Shown here in pieces: positions 1 to 8,116 of a stretch of 36,442 nucleotides of DNA. How positions within the stretch are numbered: the stretch's first letter is position 1; each line of letters starts with the position of its first letter. The stretch lies in contig JALEPZ010000028.1 in NCBI GenBank assembly GCA_022767125.1, positions 1-36,442 of the forward strand. Direction: 5' to 3'. Position numbers and translations under genes: made by a program. The notes under the pieces were generated by a model that did not search any database, was not told where the DNA came from, and saw only the letters and a program-made list of their open reading frames with translations. Source of the DNA: Phocaeicola plebeius. Lineage in GTDB: Bacteria; Bacteroidota; Bacteroidia; Bacteroidales; Bacteroidaceae.

Positions 1-847
1 CATTGAAGGGAGAGAGAGTAGCACCGGTATCGCGTAGGATGACGGCACGGATGCGGGTGACGAAGGCAGCTGCACCGGCAACGTCAGCGAAGACGGCTCC
101 ATGGTAGCTGGGATCGGGCTTGGCCAAGGTGGGGAACTTGTCAGCATTCGCTTTCCAGTCGAACGTGCCGCCATCGACAATTACACCTCCGAGACTGCTG
201 CCATGGCCACCGATAAACTTGGTGGCGGAATGAACCACTACGTCGGCTCCGTGCTCAATCGGGCGGATAAGATAAGGAGTGCCAAAGGTGTTATCGATGA
301 TGAGAGGAATATGATGGCGGTGCGCTACTTCGGCCACGGCATCGATATCGGTTACTTCAGAGTTGGGGTTGCCGAAGGTCTCTGCATAGATGACTTTGGT
401 ATTGGGACGGATGGCTGCTTCGAGGGCTTCCAGATTGTTGACATTGACGATGGTATTGGTAATGCCTTGAGAGGCAAGCGTATGGGTAATCAGGTTAAAG
501 GAACCTCCATACAGGTTGTCGGCGGCGACGATGTGGTCGCCCACACCGAGTATATTCTGTAGGGCATAGGTGACGGCTGCGGCACCTGAAGCGACAGCCA
601 GACCGGCTACACCGCCTTCGAGGGCAGCTACACGGTCTTCGAATACGCCTTGGGTGGAGTTAGTCAGACGGCCGTAGATGTTACCAGCATCGCGCAGGCC
701 GAAGCGGTCGGCGGCATGCTGGGAATTACGGAACACGTAGGATGTGGTCTGGTAGATGGGCACTGCACGGGCATCGGTGGCCGGATCGGGCTGTTCCTGT
801 CCTACATGAAGTTGTAAGGTCTCGAAATGATACTTTTTTGTTGCCAT
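1..847 (-). CDS. metY: O-acetylhomoserine aminocarboxypropyltransferase (sulfhydrylase), 3' part missing
   Basis: This is the N-terminal 282 residues of a Cys/Met-metabolism PLP enzyme (fold type I); the gene runs off the left edge of the window. Family members combine O-acetyl-L-homoserine with sulfide to make homocysteine in the cytoplasm. The start is ATG at 845-847, giving MATKKYHFETLQLHVGQ. Visible signatures are the early YQTTSYVF segment, YGRLTNST (about residues 58-65), the cofactor-ring region AVASGAAAV (about 84-92), LIIDNTFGTP (about 182-191) and SATKFIGGHG, in which K210 is the expected Schiff-base lysine. The family is usually about 425-430 residues, so roughly a third is missing. 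It diverges from an Lrp/AsnC regulator that may control it (inference). A cystathionine gamma-synthase is the main alternative, but the long insert after the PLP lysine (WKANADKFPTLAKPDPSYHG) favours MetY. Confidence 0.93.
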   Translation of the reverse strand, partial: MATKKYHFETLQLHVGQEQPDPATDARAVPIYQTTSYVFRNSQHAADRFGLRDAGNIYGRLTNSTQGVFEDRVAALEGGVAGLAVASGAAAVTYALQNILGVGDHIVAADNLYGGSFNLITHTLASQGITNTIVNVNNLEALEAAIRPNTKVIYAETFGNPNSEVTDIDAVAEVAHRHHIPLIIDNTFGTPYLIRPIEHGADVVVHSATKFIGGHGSSLGGVIVDGGTFDWKANADKFPTLAKPDPSYHGAVFADVAGAAAFVTRIRAVILRDTGATLSPFN

Positions 848-897
848 AGTTGTATGATTTAAATATTGTTTCTAATTGGGTTTTGTTTTATTGATGG

Positions 898-928
898 CAA
901 AGTTATAAGATGAGGAATTATCTACCAA
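898..928 (-). promoter_or_regulatory. Predicted metY promoter
   Basis: Read on the minus strand, TAACTTTG (898-905) matches the Bacteroidota -7 consensus TAnnTTTG, and a TTG (926-928) lies 20 bp upstream in the -33 position. This predicts a transcript start near 890 and a leader of about 43 nt before the metY ATG. Confidence 0.55.
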
Positions 929-955
929 TATTCCAAGAAAATATGGAAGATTATT

Positions 956-987
956 CTGATTCGTCCTGCTTAAATGGGACGAATCAG
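956..987. promoter_or_regulatory. Perfect 11-bp inverted repeat between metY and lrp; candidate operator
   Basis: CTGATTCGTCC (956-966) is repeated exactly as its reverse complement at 977-987, with a 10-nt spacer. It sits upstream of both divergent promoters, and no T-run follows it on either strand, so it does not look like a terminator. Lrp/AsnC regulators commonly bind dyad sites in divergent intergenic regions, so autoregulation and control of metY is the simplest reading. That reading is inference. Confidence 0.55.
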
Positions 988-1061
988 GTGAAAAATCATG
1001 AATTATCGGCTACCGGAAGAATAATTTTCTTTCTTCGTACCGCTCATGAAAGATTTTTCCC

Positions 1062-1069
1062 TACATTTG
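1062..1069 (+). promoter_or_regulatory. Predicted -7 box of the lrp/asnC-family gene
   Basis: TACATTTG matches TAnnTTTG. Transcription would begin near 1075, which rules out the in-frame ATG at 1046 and supports the start at 1091. The -33 element is weak; only a T-rich stretch is present near 1030-1037. Confidence 0.5.
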
Positions 1070-1090
1070 CACTTATTAATCTATAGAGCT

Positions 1091-1561
1091 ATGGATATGA
1101 TTGAAAAATTAGACCATGTAGACTTGCAGATTCTCCGTACTCTCCAGGGAAATGCGCGCTTGACCATCAAGGAGCTGGCTTCGCAAGTGAGTCTGTCGTC
1201 TACGCCTGTTTTTGAACGGTTGAAGAGGTTGGAAAGCAATGGGTACATCAAGAAATACATTGCAGTGTTGGATGCCGAGAAGCTGAATCAGGGGTTTGTG
1301 GTGTTCTGTAACGTCAAGTTGAGCCGCATGAACCGTGAGATTGCTGAGGAGTTCAAGCGAGTCATCCGGGGGATTCCTGAAGTGACTGAATGCTACAATA
1401 TCTCGGGCAGTTATGACTACCTGCTTAAGATTCATGTGCCCAATATGAAGTATTACCAGGAGTTTTTGCTAAATGTGTTGGGGACCATCGGCAGCCTGGG
1501 ATCATTGGAAAGTATGTTTGTGATGGACGAGGTGAAATGTGAGTATGGAATACATATTTAA
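1091..1561 (+). CDS. Lrp/AsnC family transcriptional regulator
   Basis: The protein has 156 residues from ATG 1091 (MDMIEKLDHVDLQILRTLQ), the usual length for this family. An N-terminal winged-helix DNA-binding domain (about residues 8-60, including LDHVDLQILRTLQGNARLT and LASQVSLSSTPVFERLKRLE) is followed by a RAM/AsnC ligand-binding domain (about 70-150, with GIPEVTECYNISGSYDYLLK). Such proteins form octamers that sense amino acids and regulate amino-acid metabolism and transport. The longer in-frame ORF from 1046 is rejected because the predicted -7 box at 1062-1069 lies inside it. Its placement opposite metY suggests control of methionine or cysteine synthesis; the effector cannot be read from the sequence. 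Confidence 0.93.
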   Translation: MDMIEKLDHVDLQILRTLQGNARLTIKELASQVSLSSTPVFERLKRLESNGYIKKYIAVLDAEKLNQGFVVFCNVKLSRMNREIAEEFKRVIRGIPEVTECYNISGSYDYLLKIHVPNMKYYQEFLLNVLGTIGSLGSLESMFVMDEVKCEYGIHI

Positions 1562-1658
1562 TCATAATCAGTTAAAAAAGAAAAAATAATGCGAGTGAAT
1601 GGCTGAGAATCGGGAATAATAGTGAAATTTGTAGGCCGAAACCAAGAAACTGATTGGA

Positions 1659-3140
1659 ATGAGCAAAAAAGAGCAAAAATATCCTTCGCCTTGGGTGTCG
1701 ATGCTACCCATTGTCGCCCTGATTATCCTGTTGTATTTTACGATCCGTTTGTTTGGCAGTGATGCTTTGAGTGGCGGCAGCCAGATCAGTCTGCTGGTCT
1801 CTGCGGCTTTGTGTACTTGTATGGGGATGGTGGGGTATGGCATTCCTTGGAAGGAGTTTGAATATGCTATCATCAACAATATCGCAGGGGTCGGTTCCGC
1901 CTTGATCGTCCTGCTGATTATCGGGGCGTTGTCGAGTGTATGGATGTTGAGTGGGGTGGTTCCTACCTTAATTTATTATGGCGTGCAGATTATTCACCCG
2001 CAGTTCTTCCTGTTGTCTACCTGTCTGATCTGTGCGGCGGTGTCGGTGATGACGGGGAGTTCGTGGACGACCATTGCTACCATTGGGATTGCTTTGATGG
2101 GAATCGGCAAGGCGCAGGGATTTGCTGACGGATGGGTGGCAGGGGCCATCATTTCGGGGGCGTATTTCGGAGACAAGGTGTCGCCGCTTTCTGACACGAC
2201 GATTCTGGCTTCGTCTACCTCCGGAACTCCGCTTTTTACCCATATCCGATATATGATGTTCACGACGGTTCCCTCACTATGCGTGGCTTTAGTGGTATTT
2301 CTGGTAGCCGGTTGGCTCCATGGAAATGGTTCGGCAACGGAGCTGGCCAGTTTCACCACGTCGCTGGAGCAGCGATTCCACATTACACCCTGGTTACTCG
2401 TCGTTCCTTTCGTCACGGCAGTGTTGATTGCCCGCAAGATACCTTCACTGGTGACCCTGTTTCTCTCGGCTGGCCTGGCTACAGTGTTTATGCTCGTCTT
2501 TCAGCCGGAAGTGGTGCGGCAGATTGTCGGTGAAGGATTGTCGGCAGGAGATACGTGGATGAAAGGAGCTTGGAAGGCGTTGTATGGCAGTACTTCTCTT
2601 CAGACGGGAAATGCCGAACTGAACGAACTGGTGGCCACGCGGGGCATGGAGGGTATGCTGGGAACGGTGTGGCTGATTCTTTGTGCCATGTGTCTGGGAG
2701 GTACCATGACAGCAAGTGGCATGCTGGCCAGTATTACGCGTATGTTTGCCCATTTTGCCAGACGCTTGACGGGGATGGTGGCCTCTACGGTGGGTTGTGG
2801 ACTGTTTCTGAATTTGGCCACAGCCGACCAATATATCTCTATTATCTTGACGTCCAATATGTTTAAGGGAATCTACCAATCGAACCGCTACGAGACGCGT
2901 TTGCTGAGCCGTACGACGGAGGATGCGGTAACGGTGACATCGGTGCTGATTCCTTGGAACACGTGTGGTATGACGCAGGCAACGGTGCTGAATGTGCCGA
3001 CCCTGACGTATCTGCCTTATTGCGTATTCAACTACGTGAGTCCGCTGATGAGTATTCTTGTGGCGGCACTGGGATTTAGGATTTATCGTACCTTGCAGCC
3101 GCAACCTAGCCCAACAGAGAAAGAAATAATTACTCAATAA
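1659..3140 (+). CDS. nhaC: Na+/H+ antiporter, NhaC family
   Basis: This is a 493-residue integral membrane protein with about a dozen hydrophobic segments, the standard NhaC length. The family motifs GSSWTTIATIGIALMGIG (about residues 133-150) and GAYFGDKVSPLSDTT (about 167-181) are intact; the Asp and Ser/Thr residues there belong to the ion-binding core. Family members exchange cytoplasmic Na+ for external H+ in pH and sodium homeostasis. A secreted peptidase gene starts only 9 nt after its stop, so the two are probably co-transcribed. An Na+-pumping NQR operon follows. The only -7 candidate upstream is GAAATTTG at 1624-1631, one mismatch from TAnnTTTG. Some NhaC paralogues exchange organic acids instead, so the exact substrate is inferred. 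Confidence 0.92.
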   Translation: MSKKEQKYPSPWVSMLPIVALIILLYFTIRLFGSDALSGGSQISLLVSAALCTCMGMVGYGIPWKEFEYAIINNIAGVGSALIVLLIIGALSSVWMLSGVVPTLIYYGVQIIHPQFFLLSTCLICAAVSVMTGSSWTTIATIGIALMGIGKAQGFADGWVAGAIISGAYFGDKVSPLSDTTILASSTSGTPLFTHIRYMMFTTVPSLCVALVVFLVAGWLHGNGSATELASFTTSLEQRFHITPWLLVVPFVTAVLIARKIPSLVTLFLSAGLATVFMLVFQPEVVRQIVGEGLSAGDTWMKGAWKALYGSTSLQTGNAELNELVATRGMEGMLGTVWLILCAMCLGGTMTASGMLASITRMFAHFARRLTGMVASTVGCGLFLNLATADQYISIILTSNMFKGIYQSNRYETRLLSRTTEDAVTVTSVLIPWNTCGMTQATVLNVPTLTYLPYCVFNYVSPLMSILVAALGFRIYRTLQPQPSPTEKEIITQ

Positions 3141-3149
3141 TAGAAGAAG

Positions 3150-4541
3150 ATGAAGAAATACATGACACTGGCCTGCCTGATGGCAATGGCCATGACTGCC
3201 CAGGCGCAACAGCAGGGCGGTATCTCAGCAGAATTGCTGAACCAATTGAAACAGTCGTACCAGAATACCCCGGCTGACAAGGCCCTGCGCAATGCTATCG
3301 GTTCGAATGACATCAAGAAGCTGGTGGTGAACCAGGAGAACCAGCAGGCATTTGATACGCATTTCTCAATCGAGGTGCCCTCGAAAGGCATTACCAACCA
3401 GCGTTCATCGGGTCGTTGCTGGATGTTTACGGGACTGAACGTGATGCGGGCCAAGGCCATCGCAAAGTATGATCTTCCCTCGTTGGAATTCTCGCAGGTT
3501 TATACTTTCTTCTATGACCAACTGGAGAAGTCGAACCTGTTCTTGCAGGCCATCATCGACACTGCCGGACAGCCGATGGAGGACCAGACGGTACAATGGC
3601 TGTTCAAGAATCCGATCGGGGATGGCGGTACGTTTACAGGGGTGGCGGACTTGGTCATGAAATACGGTCTGGTGCCGAAGGAAGTGATGCCGGAAACCTA
3701 CAGCAGCGAACATACGGGTGCCATGTCGTCGCTCTTGAAACAGAAATTGCGCGAAGGGGGACTGCGTTTGCGCGAGAAGTCTGCCAAGGGTGCGAAGCCG
3801 GCCGAACTGGCGGCCTACAAAAACGAATTGCTGGGCACCATCTACCGGATGCTGACCCTGACGCTGGGAGTGCCTCCTACTGAATTTAACTATGTGCGCA
3901 AGGATGCAAAGGGCAATCCTCTGGAAACGGAACACCATACCCCGAAGTCGTTTCTGGAGAAATACGGGGACACTTCGCTGCTGACCGACTATGTGATGGT
4001 GATGAACGATCCGACCCGCGACTATTATAAGTGCTATGAGATTGCCTATGACCGTCATGTTTATGACGGCATGAACTGGAAATACGTAAATTTGCCGGTG
4101 GAAGACATCAAGCAGATGGCCATCGCTTCTTTGAAGGACGGCAATCGGATGTATTTCTCCAGCGACCTGGGACAGATGGACTCTCAGCGCGGTCTGTTGG
4201 CCATGAACAATTATGACTATGCTTCGTTGATGGGGACGACATTTGGCATGAACAAGAAAGAGCGTATCATGACCTTTACCAGCGGATCGGCTCATGCCAT
4301 GACCTTGATGGCAGTAGACCTGGACGAAGCGGGTCAGCCGAAGAAATGGATGGTAGAAAACAGTTGGGGCGCAGAATCAGGTTACAAGGGTCATCTCATC
4401 ATGACGGACGAATGGTTCAACGAATACATGTTCCGCCTGGTGCTTAACACAAAGTATGTTCCTGAAAAGGTGTTGAAGGTGTTCCGCCAACAGCCGGTGC
4501 AGTTGCCGGCATGGGATCCGATGTTTGCCGAAGAAGAGTAG
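3150..4541 (+). CDS. Secreted C1-family aminopeptidase (bleomycin hydrolase / PepC type)
   Basis: The 463-residue precursor begins MKKYMTLACLMAMAMTAQAQ, a typical Sec signal peptide with cleavage after AQA, so the enzyme is predicted to be periplasmic or exported. The papain-like catalytic set is complete: Q84 and C90 in NQRSSGRCWMF, H382 in GSAHAMTL and N404 in VENSWG. Family members are cysteine aminopeptidases, often hexameric, that trim peptides from the N-terminus. Cytosolic PepC and bleomycin hydrolase lack a signal peptide, so the exported form is a lineage feature. It follows nhaC by 9 nt and is followed by a strong terminator. It probably works in peptide utilisation alongside the exported dipeptidyl peptidase IV further along (inference). 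Confidence 0.93.
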   Translation: MKKYMTLACLMAMAMTAQAQQQGGISAELLNQLKQSYQNTPADKALRNAIGSNDIKKLVVNQENQQAFDTHFSIEVPSKGITNQRSSGRCWMFTGLNVMRAKAIAKYDLPSLEFSQVYTFFYDQLEKSNLFLQAIIDTAGQPMEDQTVQWLFKNPIGDGGTFTGVADLVMKYGLVPKEVMPETYSSEHTGAMSSLLKQKLREGGLRLREKSAKGAKPAELAAYKNELLGTIYRMLTLTLGVPPTEFNYVRKDAKGNPLETEHHTPKSFLEKYGDTSLLTDYVMVMNDPTRDYYKCYEIAYDRHVYDGMNWKYVNLPVEDIKQMAIASLKDGNRMYFSSDLGQMDSQRGLLAMNNYDYASLMGTTFGMNKKERIMTFTSGSAHAMTLMAVDLDEAGQPKKWMVENSWGAESGYKGHLIMTDEWFNEYMFRLVLNTKYVPEKVLKVFRQQPVQLPAWDPMFAEEE

Positions 4542-4635
4542 GCGGGGAGAGCGTAGCTTGTCATGGACTGTCGTTCATCGGAATGGCAGGCAGCGCTTGT
4601 AGCGATATTTGCTGATGCTGTTTTGCACGATGTCG

Positions 4636-4704
4636 CCCGGAAACGAAGGGTTTTTCCGGCGGATGCTTCCGCCTTCCCTTTGTTTCCGGGTAGCTTTTTC
4701 TTTT
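4636..4704 (+). terminator. Nested hairpin terminator of the nhaC-peptidase unit
   Basis: A 15-nt arm (4636-4650, CCCGGAAACGAAGGG) pairs with 4676-4690 through 14 Watson-Crick pairs and one G-U pair. An inner 6-bp hairpin (GGCGGA 4658-4663 with TCCGCC 4668-4673) sits in the loop. A T-rich tail (CTTTTTCTTTT, 4694-4704) follows. This accounts for most of the 330-bp gap between the peptidase and nqrA; the remainder holds the nqr promoter. Confidence 0.8.
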
Positions 4705-4805
4705 CTGGGTTGCACCTCTCAGAAGATTCGAAAGAGTTTGATGTTTGTTAACGCGCACGATGAAAAATGGGTGAAATTTCTCTTGAATTACTTCCCATTT
4801 TCTTA

Positions 4806-4834
4806 TTGCTTTACGGCATTAATTATTAAATTTG
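4806..4834 (+). promoter_or_regulatory. Predicted nqr operon promoter
   Basis: TTG at 4806-4808 and TAAATTTG at 4827-4834 match the Bacteroidota -33 and -7 boxes with an 18-bp spacer. The predicted start is near 4841, giving a leader of about 30 nt before nqrA. Confidence 0.6.
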
Positions 4835-4871
4835 CACGCAGAATACAAAAAACATTTTTTTACAACCTAAT

Positions 4872-6221
4872 ATGGCTAATTTAATTAAATTACGTAAAGG
4901 CTTGGACATAAACCTGAAGGGCAAGGCTGCTGCTGAGGTGGTGTCTGTCAAGGAGCCGGGATTCTATGCATTGTGTCCCGACGATTTTACAGGTGTCACT
5001 CCGAAGGTGGTCGTGAAGGAACAGGAATATGTAATGGCCGGGGGACCCTTGTTCATTGACAAGAATCATCCTGAAGTGAAATTTGTATCGCCCGTCAGTG
5101 GCGTAGTTACAAGCGTGGAGCGTGGCGCCCGCCGTAAGGTATTGAGCATTACGGTAGAAGCCGCAGCCGAACAGGACTTGGAGGATTTCGGTAAAAAGAA
5201 TGTTGCCCAGTTGAACAGTGCTGCCGTCAAGGAAGCGTTGCTGAATGCCGGTATGTTCGCCTTTATCCGCCAGCGTCCGTACGATGTAGTGGCTGATCCC
5301 ACGGTCGCTCCGAAGGCCATCTTCGTATCGGCTTTCGACACGAATCCGCTGGCTCCCGATTTCGAGATTGCCCTGAAAGGGGAAGAGGCCAACTTCCAGA
5401 CCGGCCTGGACGCTTTGGCCAAGCTGGCCAAAACGTATCTGAGCATCGCTGCTTCGCAGAAGTCGTCTGCCCTGATCAATGCAAAGAATGTGGAGGTGAA
5501 CGTATTTGACGGACCGCATCCGGCTGGTAACGTAGGTGTGCAAATCAATCATTTGGCTCCGGTGAACAAAGGCGAGACGGTATGGACCATTGATCCGCAG
5601 GCTGTCATCTTCATTGGCCGTCTGTTCAACACCGGTCATGTAGACTTGACCCGTACTGTAGCCGTTACAGGTTCGGAAGTGAAGAAACCGGCTTACTGCA
5701 AGCTGAAAGTGGGTGCGTTGTTGACCAACGTGTTTGCAGGGAACGTGACGACCGGTCGCGAGCTGCGCTACATCAGCGGCAATCCCCTGACCGGTAAAAA
5801 GGTGTCTCCCAATGGCTTCCTTGGTGCTTTCCATTCACAGTTGACGGTGATTCCTGAAGGCAGTGACATCCATGAAATGTTGGGGTGGATTATGCCGCGC
5901 GTGAACGAGTTCAGCACCAGCCGCTCTTATTTCAGCTGGTTGCAGGGCAAGAAGGAATATTCGCTGGATGCCCGTGTGAAGGGAGGCGAACGTCACATGA
6001 TCATGTCGAACGAATACGACCGCGTATTGCCGATGGACATCCTGCCGGAATACCTCATCAAGGCGATCATTGCCGGTGATATCGACCGCATGGAACAGCT
6101 CGGCATCTACGAAGTGGCTCCGGAGGACTTTGCCTTGTGCGAATTTGTCTGCTCTTCGAAGATGGAACTGCAGCGGATTGTACGTGACGGACTGGACATG
6201 CTTCGCCGTGAAATGTGCTAA
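4872..6221 (+). CDS. nqrA: Na+-translocating NADH:quinone reductase subunit A
   Basis: The 449-residue soluble subunit begins MANLIKLRKGLDINLKGKA, the typical NqrA opening, followed by a barrel-sandwich-like domain (SPVSGVVTSVERGARRKVLSI, about residues 75-95). NqrA lies on the cytoplasmic face of the complex. It has no transmembrane segment and its length is standard. It is the first of six genes in canonical order with short spacers. Together they oxidise NADH, reduce quinone and pump Na+ outward. The identity is secured by both the sequence and the operon. Confidence 0.96.
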   Translation: MANLIKLRKGLDINLKGKAAAEVVSVKEPGFYALCPDDFTGVTPKVVVKEQEYVMAGGPLFIDKNHPEVKFVSPVSGVVTSVERGARRKVLSITVEAAAEQDLEDFGKKNVAQLNSAAVKEALLNAGMFAFIRQRPYDVVADPTVAPKAIFVSAFDTNPLAPDFEIALKGEEANFQTGLDALAKLAKTYLSIAASQKSSALINAKNVEVNVFDGPHPAGNVGVQINHLAPVNKGETVWTIDPQAVIFIGRLFNTGHVDLTRTVAVTGSEVKKPAYCKLKVGALLTNVFAGNVTTGRELRYISGNPLTGKKVSPNGFLGAFHSQLTVIPEGSDIHEMLGWIMPRVNEFSTSRSYFSWLQGKKEYSLDARVKGGERHMIMSNEYDRVLPMDILPEYLIKAIIAGDIDRMEQLGIYEVAPEDFALCEFVCSSKMELQRIVRDGLDMLRREMC

Positions 6222-6248
6222 TAAATTAACTTATAGATTATAAATAGA

Positions 6249-7415
6249 ATGAACGCGTTAAGAAATTATCTCGATAAGATAAAGCCGAACTTTGAAGAGG
6301 GCGGCAAATACCAGGCTCTTCGTTCTGTGTTCGACGGATTCGAAACATTCTTGTTCGTCCCGAATGCGACTTCGAAGACGGGTACGCACATCCACGATGC
6401 GATTGACAGCAAACGTATCATGTCGCTCGTGGTCATCGCTTTGATACCGGCCCTGTTGTTCGGTATGTATAACGTAGGCTACCAGCACTTTACCCATACG
6501 GGTACGGAAGGCAGTTTCTGCGAAATGTTTATCTACGGCTTCCTGGCCGTATTGCCCAAAATCATTGTTTCCTATGTGGTCGGTCTGGGTATCGAATTCG
6601 TAGTGGCACAATGGAAGAAGGAAGAAATCCAGGAAGGTTTCCTGGTTTCAGGTATGCTGATTCCGATGATTGTTCCGGTAGAGTGCCCGTTGTGGATGCT
6701 GGCCGTTGCTGTTGCTTTCTCTGTAATCTTCGCAAAGGAAGTGTTCGGCGGTACTGGTATGAACATCTTCAACCCGGCCTTGATTACCCGTGCTTTCCTG
6801 TTTTTCGCTTATCCTGCCAAGATGTCGGGTGATGCCGTCTGGGTATCGGGCAGCAGCATTTTCGGTCTGGGAGGTTCAGTAGATGGCCTGACAGCTGCCA
6901 CTCCGTTGGGCCAGGCTTCTACGAATGTGGACATCACTTATAGCTTGAGCGACATGGTGGTAGGTCTGATTCCGGGTTCCATTGGTGAAACCAGTGTCAT
7001 CGCTATTGCCATTGGTGCTGTGATTCTGTTGTGGACCGGTGTTGCCAGCTGGAAGACCATGCTGTCTGTCTTTGTGGGTGGTGCCTTCATGGGCTGTGTT
7101 TTCAATGCCATCGGTCCTGATACCGCCATGGCTCACATGCCGTGGTACGAACACCTGTGTCTGGGCGGCTTCTGCTTCGGTGCTGTGTTCATGGCTACTG
7201 ACCCTGTGACTTCTTCCCGTACGGAAAACGGTAAGTTTGTCTATGGTTTCCTGATCGGTGCCATGGCCATCATTATCCGTGTGCTGAACCCCGGTTATCC
7301 CGAAGGTATGATGCTTGCCATCCTGCTGATGAACATCTTCGCTCCGCTGATTGACTATGTAGTGGTGCAGAACAATATTTCCCGCCGTGCAAAACGTGCT
7401 TTGTCCAACCATTAA
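6249..7415 (+). CDS. nqrB: Na+-translocating NADH:quinone reductase subunit B
   Basis: This is a 388-residue membrane subunit with about ten hydrophobic segments. DGLTAATPLG contains the threonine (T218) expected to carry covalently bound FMN through a phosphoester, matching the flavinylation motif of NqrB/RnfD. The conserved FGGTGMNIFNPALITRAF segment is near residues 162-180 and ATDPVTSS near 317. Family members carry riboflavin and FMN and form part of the Na+ channel. The gene starts 27 nt after nqrA and ends 13 nt before nqrC. Confidence 0.96.
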   Translation: MNALRNYLDKIKPNFEEGGKYQALRSVFDGFETFLFVPNATSKTGTHIHDAIDSKRIMSLVVIALIPALLFGMYNVGYQHFTHTGTEGSFCEMFIYGFLAVLPKIIVSYVVGLGIEFVVAQWKKEEIQEGFLVSGMLIPMIVPVECPLWMLAVAVAFSVIFAKEVFGGTGMNIFNPALITRAFLFFAYPAKMSGDAVWVSGSSIFGLGGSVDGLTAATPLGQASTNVDITYSLSDMVVGLIPGSIGETSVIAIAIGAVILLWTGVASWKTMLSVFVGGAFMGCVFNAIGPDTAMAHMPWYEHLCLGGFCFGAVFMATDPVTSSRTENGKFVYGFLIGAMAIIIRVLNPGYPEGMMLAILLMNIFAPLIDYVVVQNNISRRAKRALSNH

Positions 7416-7428
7416 AAACCGAATAATT

Positions 7429-8097
7429 ATGAATACCAATAGTAACGCTTATACTATCATCTATGCTTCGGTAATGGTTGTTATCGTAGCATTCCTGCTG
7501 GCATTTGTCAACTCTACGCTGAGAGACCAGCAGAACAAGAACATTGAGCTTGACACGAAGAAACAGATTCTTTCTTCATTGGGTGTCAAGGGTGTAAAGG
7601 ATGCCGATGCCGCTTTCCAGCAGGTAGAGGCTCAGGACATGATTGTGGCAGCCGACGGCAGTCTGGCTCCCTATGAAGGTGCATTCGTTACCAACTATGC
7701 CAACGATGACAAGAACCACGTCTTTGTGTGCAAGGTGGACGGCCAGACGAAGTACGTCATTCCCGTTTACGGTGCCGGTCTGTGGGGAGCCATCTGGGGC
7801 TATGTGGCTTTGAATGATGACAAGAACACCGTGTTCGGAACTTTCTTCTCGCACGCTTCGGAGACTCCGGGCTTGGGTGCTGAGATTGCAGCCGACTGGT
7901 TCCAGACCCAGTTTCAGGGCAAGCAGGTCATGGACGGAACGACTGTCGCTCTTGGGGTAGAAAAGAACGGCAAGGTGGAACGTCCTGAATTCCAGGTGGA
8001 CGGTGTGTCCGGTGGTACGATCACTTCGAAAGGTGTAGATGCTATGCTGAAGGAGTGCCTGGCCAACTACACGAATTTTTTAACTACTAATGAATAA
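7429..8097 (+). CDS. nqrC: Na+-translocating NADH:quinone reductase subunit C
   Basis: The protein has 222 residues from ATG 7429 (MNTNSNAYTIIYASVMVV). An upstream in-frame GTG at 7387 lies inside nqrB and is rejected. An N-terminal transmembrane anchor (about residues 9-27) is followed by an FMN-binding domain. The motif VSGGTITS (about 193-200) matches the S-G-x-T-x-T flavinylation signature, so T199 is the likely FMN attachment site. That modification requires the flavin transferase ApbE, which is not encoded in this window. Confidence 0.95.
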   Translation: MNTNSNAYTIIYASVMVVIVAFLLAFVNSTLRDQQNKNIELDTKKQILSSLGVKGVKDADAAFQQVEAQDMIVAADGSLAPYEGAFVTNYANDDKNHVFVCKVDGQTKYVIPVYGAGLWGAIWGYVALNDDKNTVFGTFFSHASETPGLGAEIAADWFQTQFQGKQVMDGTTVALGVEKNGKVERPEFQVDGVSGGTITSKGVDAMLKECLANYTNFLTTNE

Positions 8098-8100
8098 TTA

Positions 8101-8106
8101 AGGAGG
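8101..8106 (+). promoter_or_regulatory. Strong Shine-Dalgarno sequence before nqrD
   Basis: AGGAGG lies 10 nt before the nqrD ATG, directly after the nqrC stop. Few genes in this window have such a site, as expected for Bacteroidota, so it is unusual. It supports the start chosen for nqrD. Confidence 0.5.
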
Positions 8107-8116
8107 AGAATATAAC

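Noticed and set aside
101-562. 153-codon plus-strand frame
   Set aside because: It is antisense to metY, whose protein has clear PLP-enzyme motifs; the plus frame resembles no known family.
4563-4884. Short frames in the gap between the peptidase and nqrA
   Set aside because: They span a terminator hairpin and the nqr promoter, have no family likeness and overlap each other.
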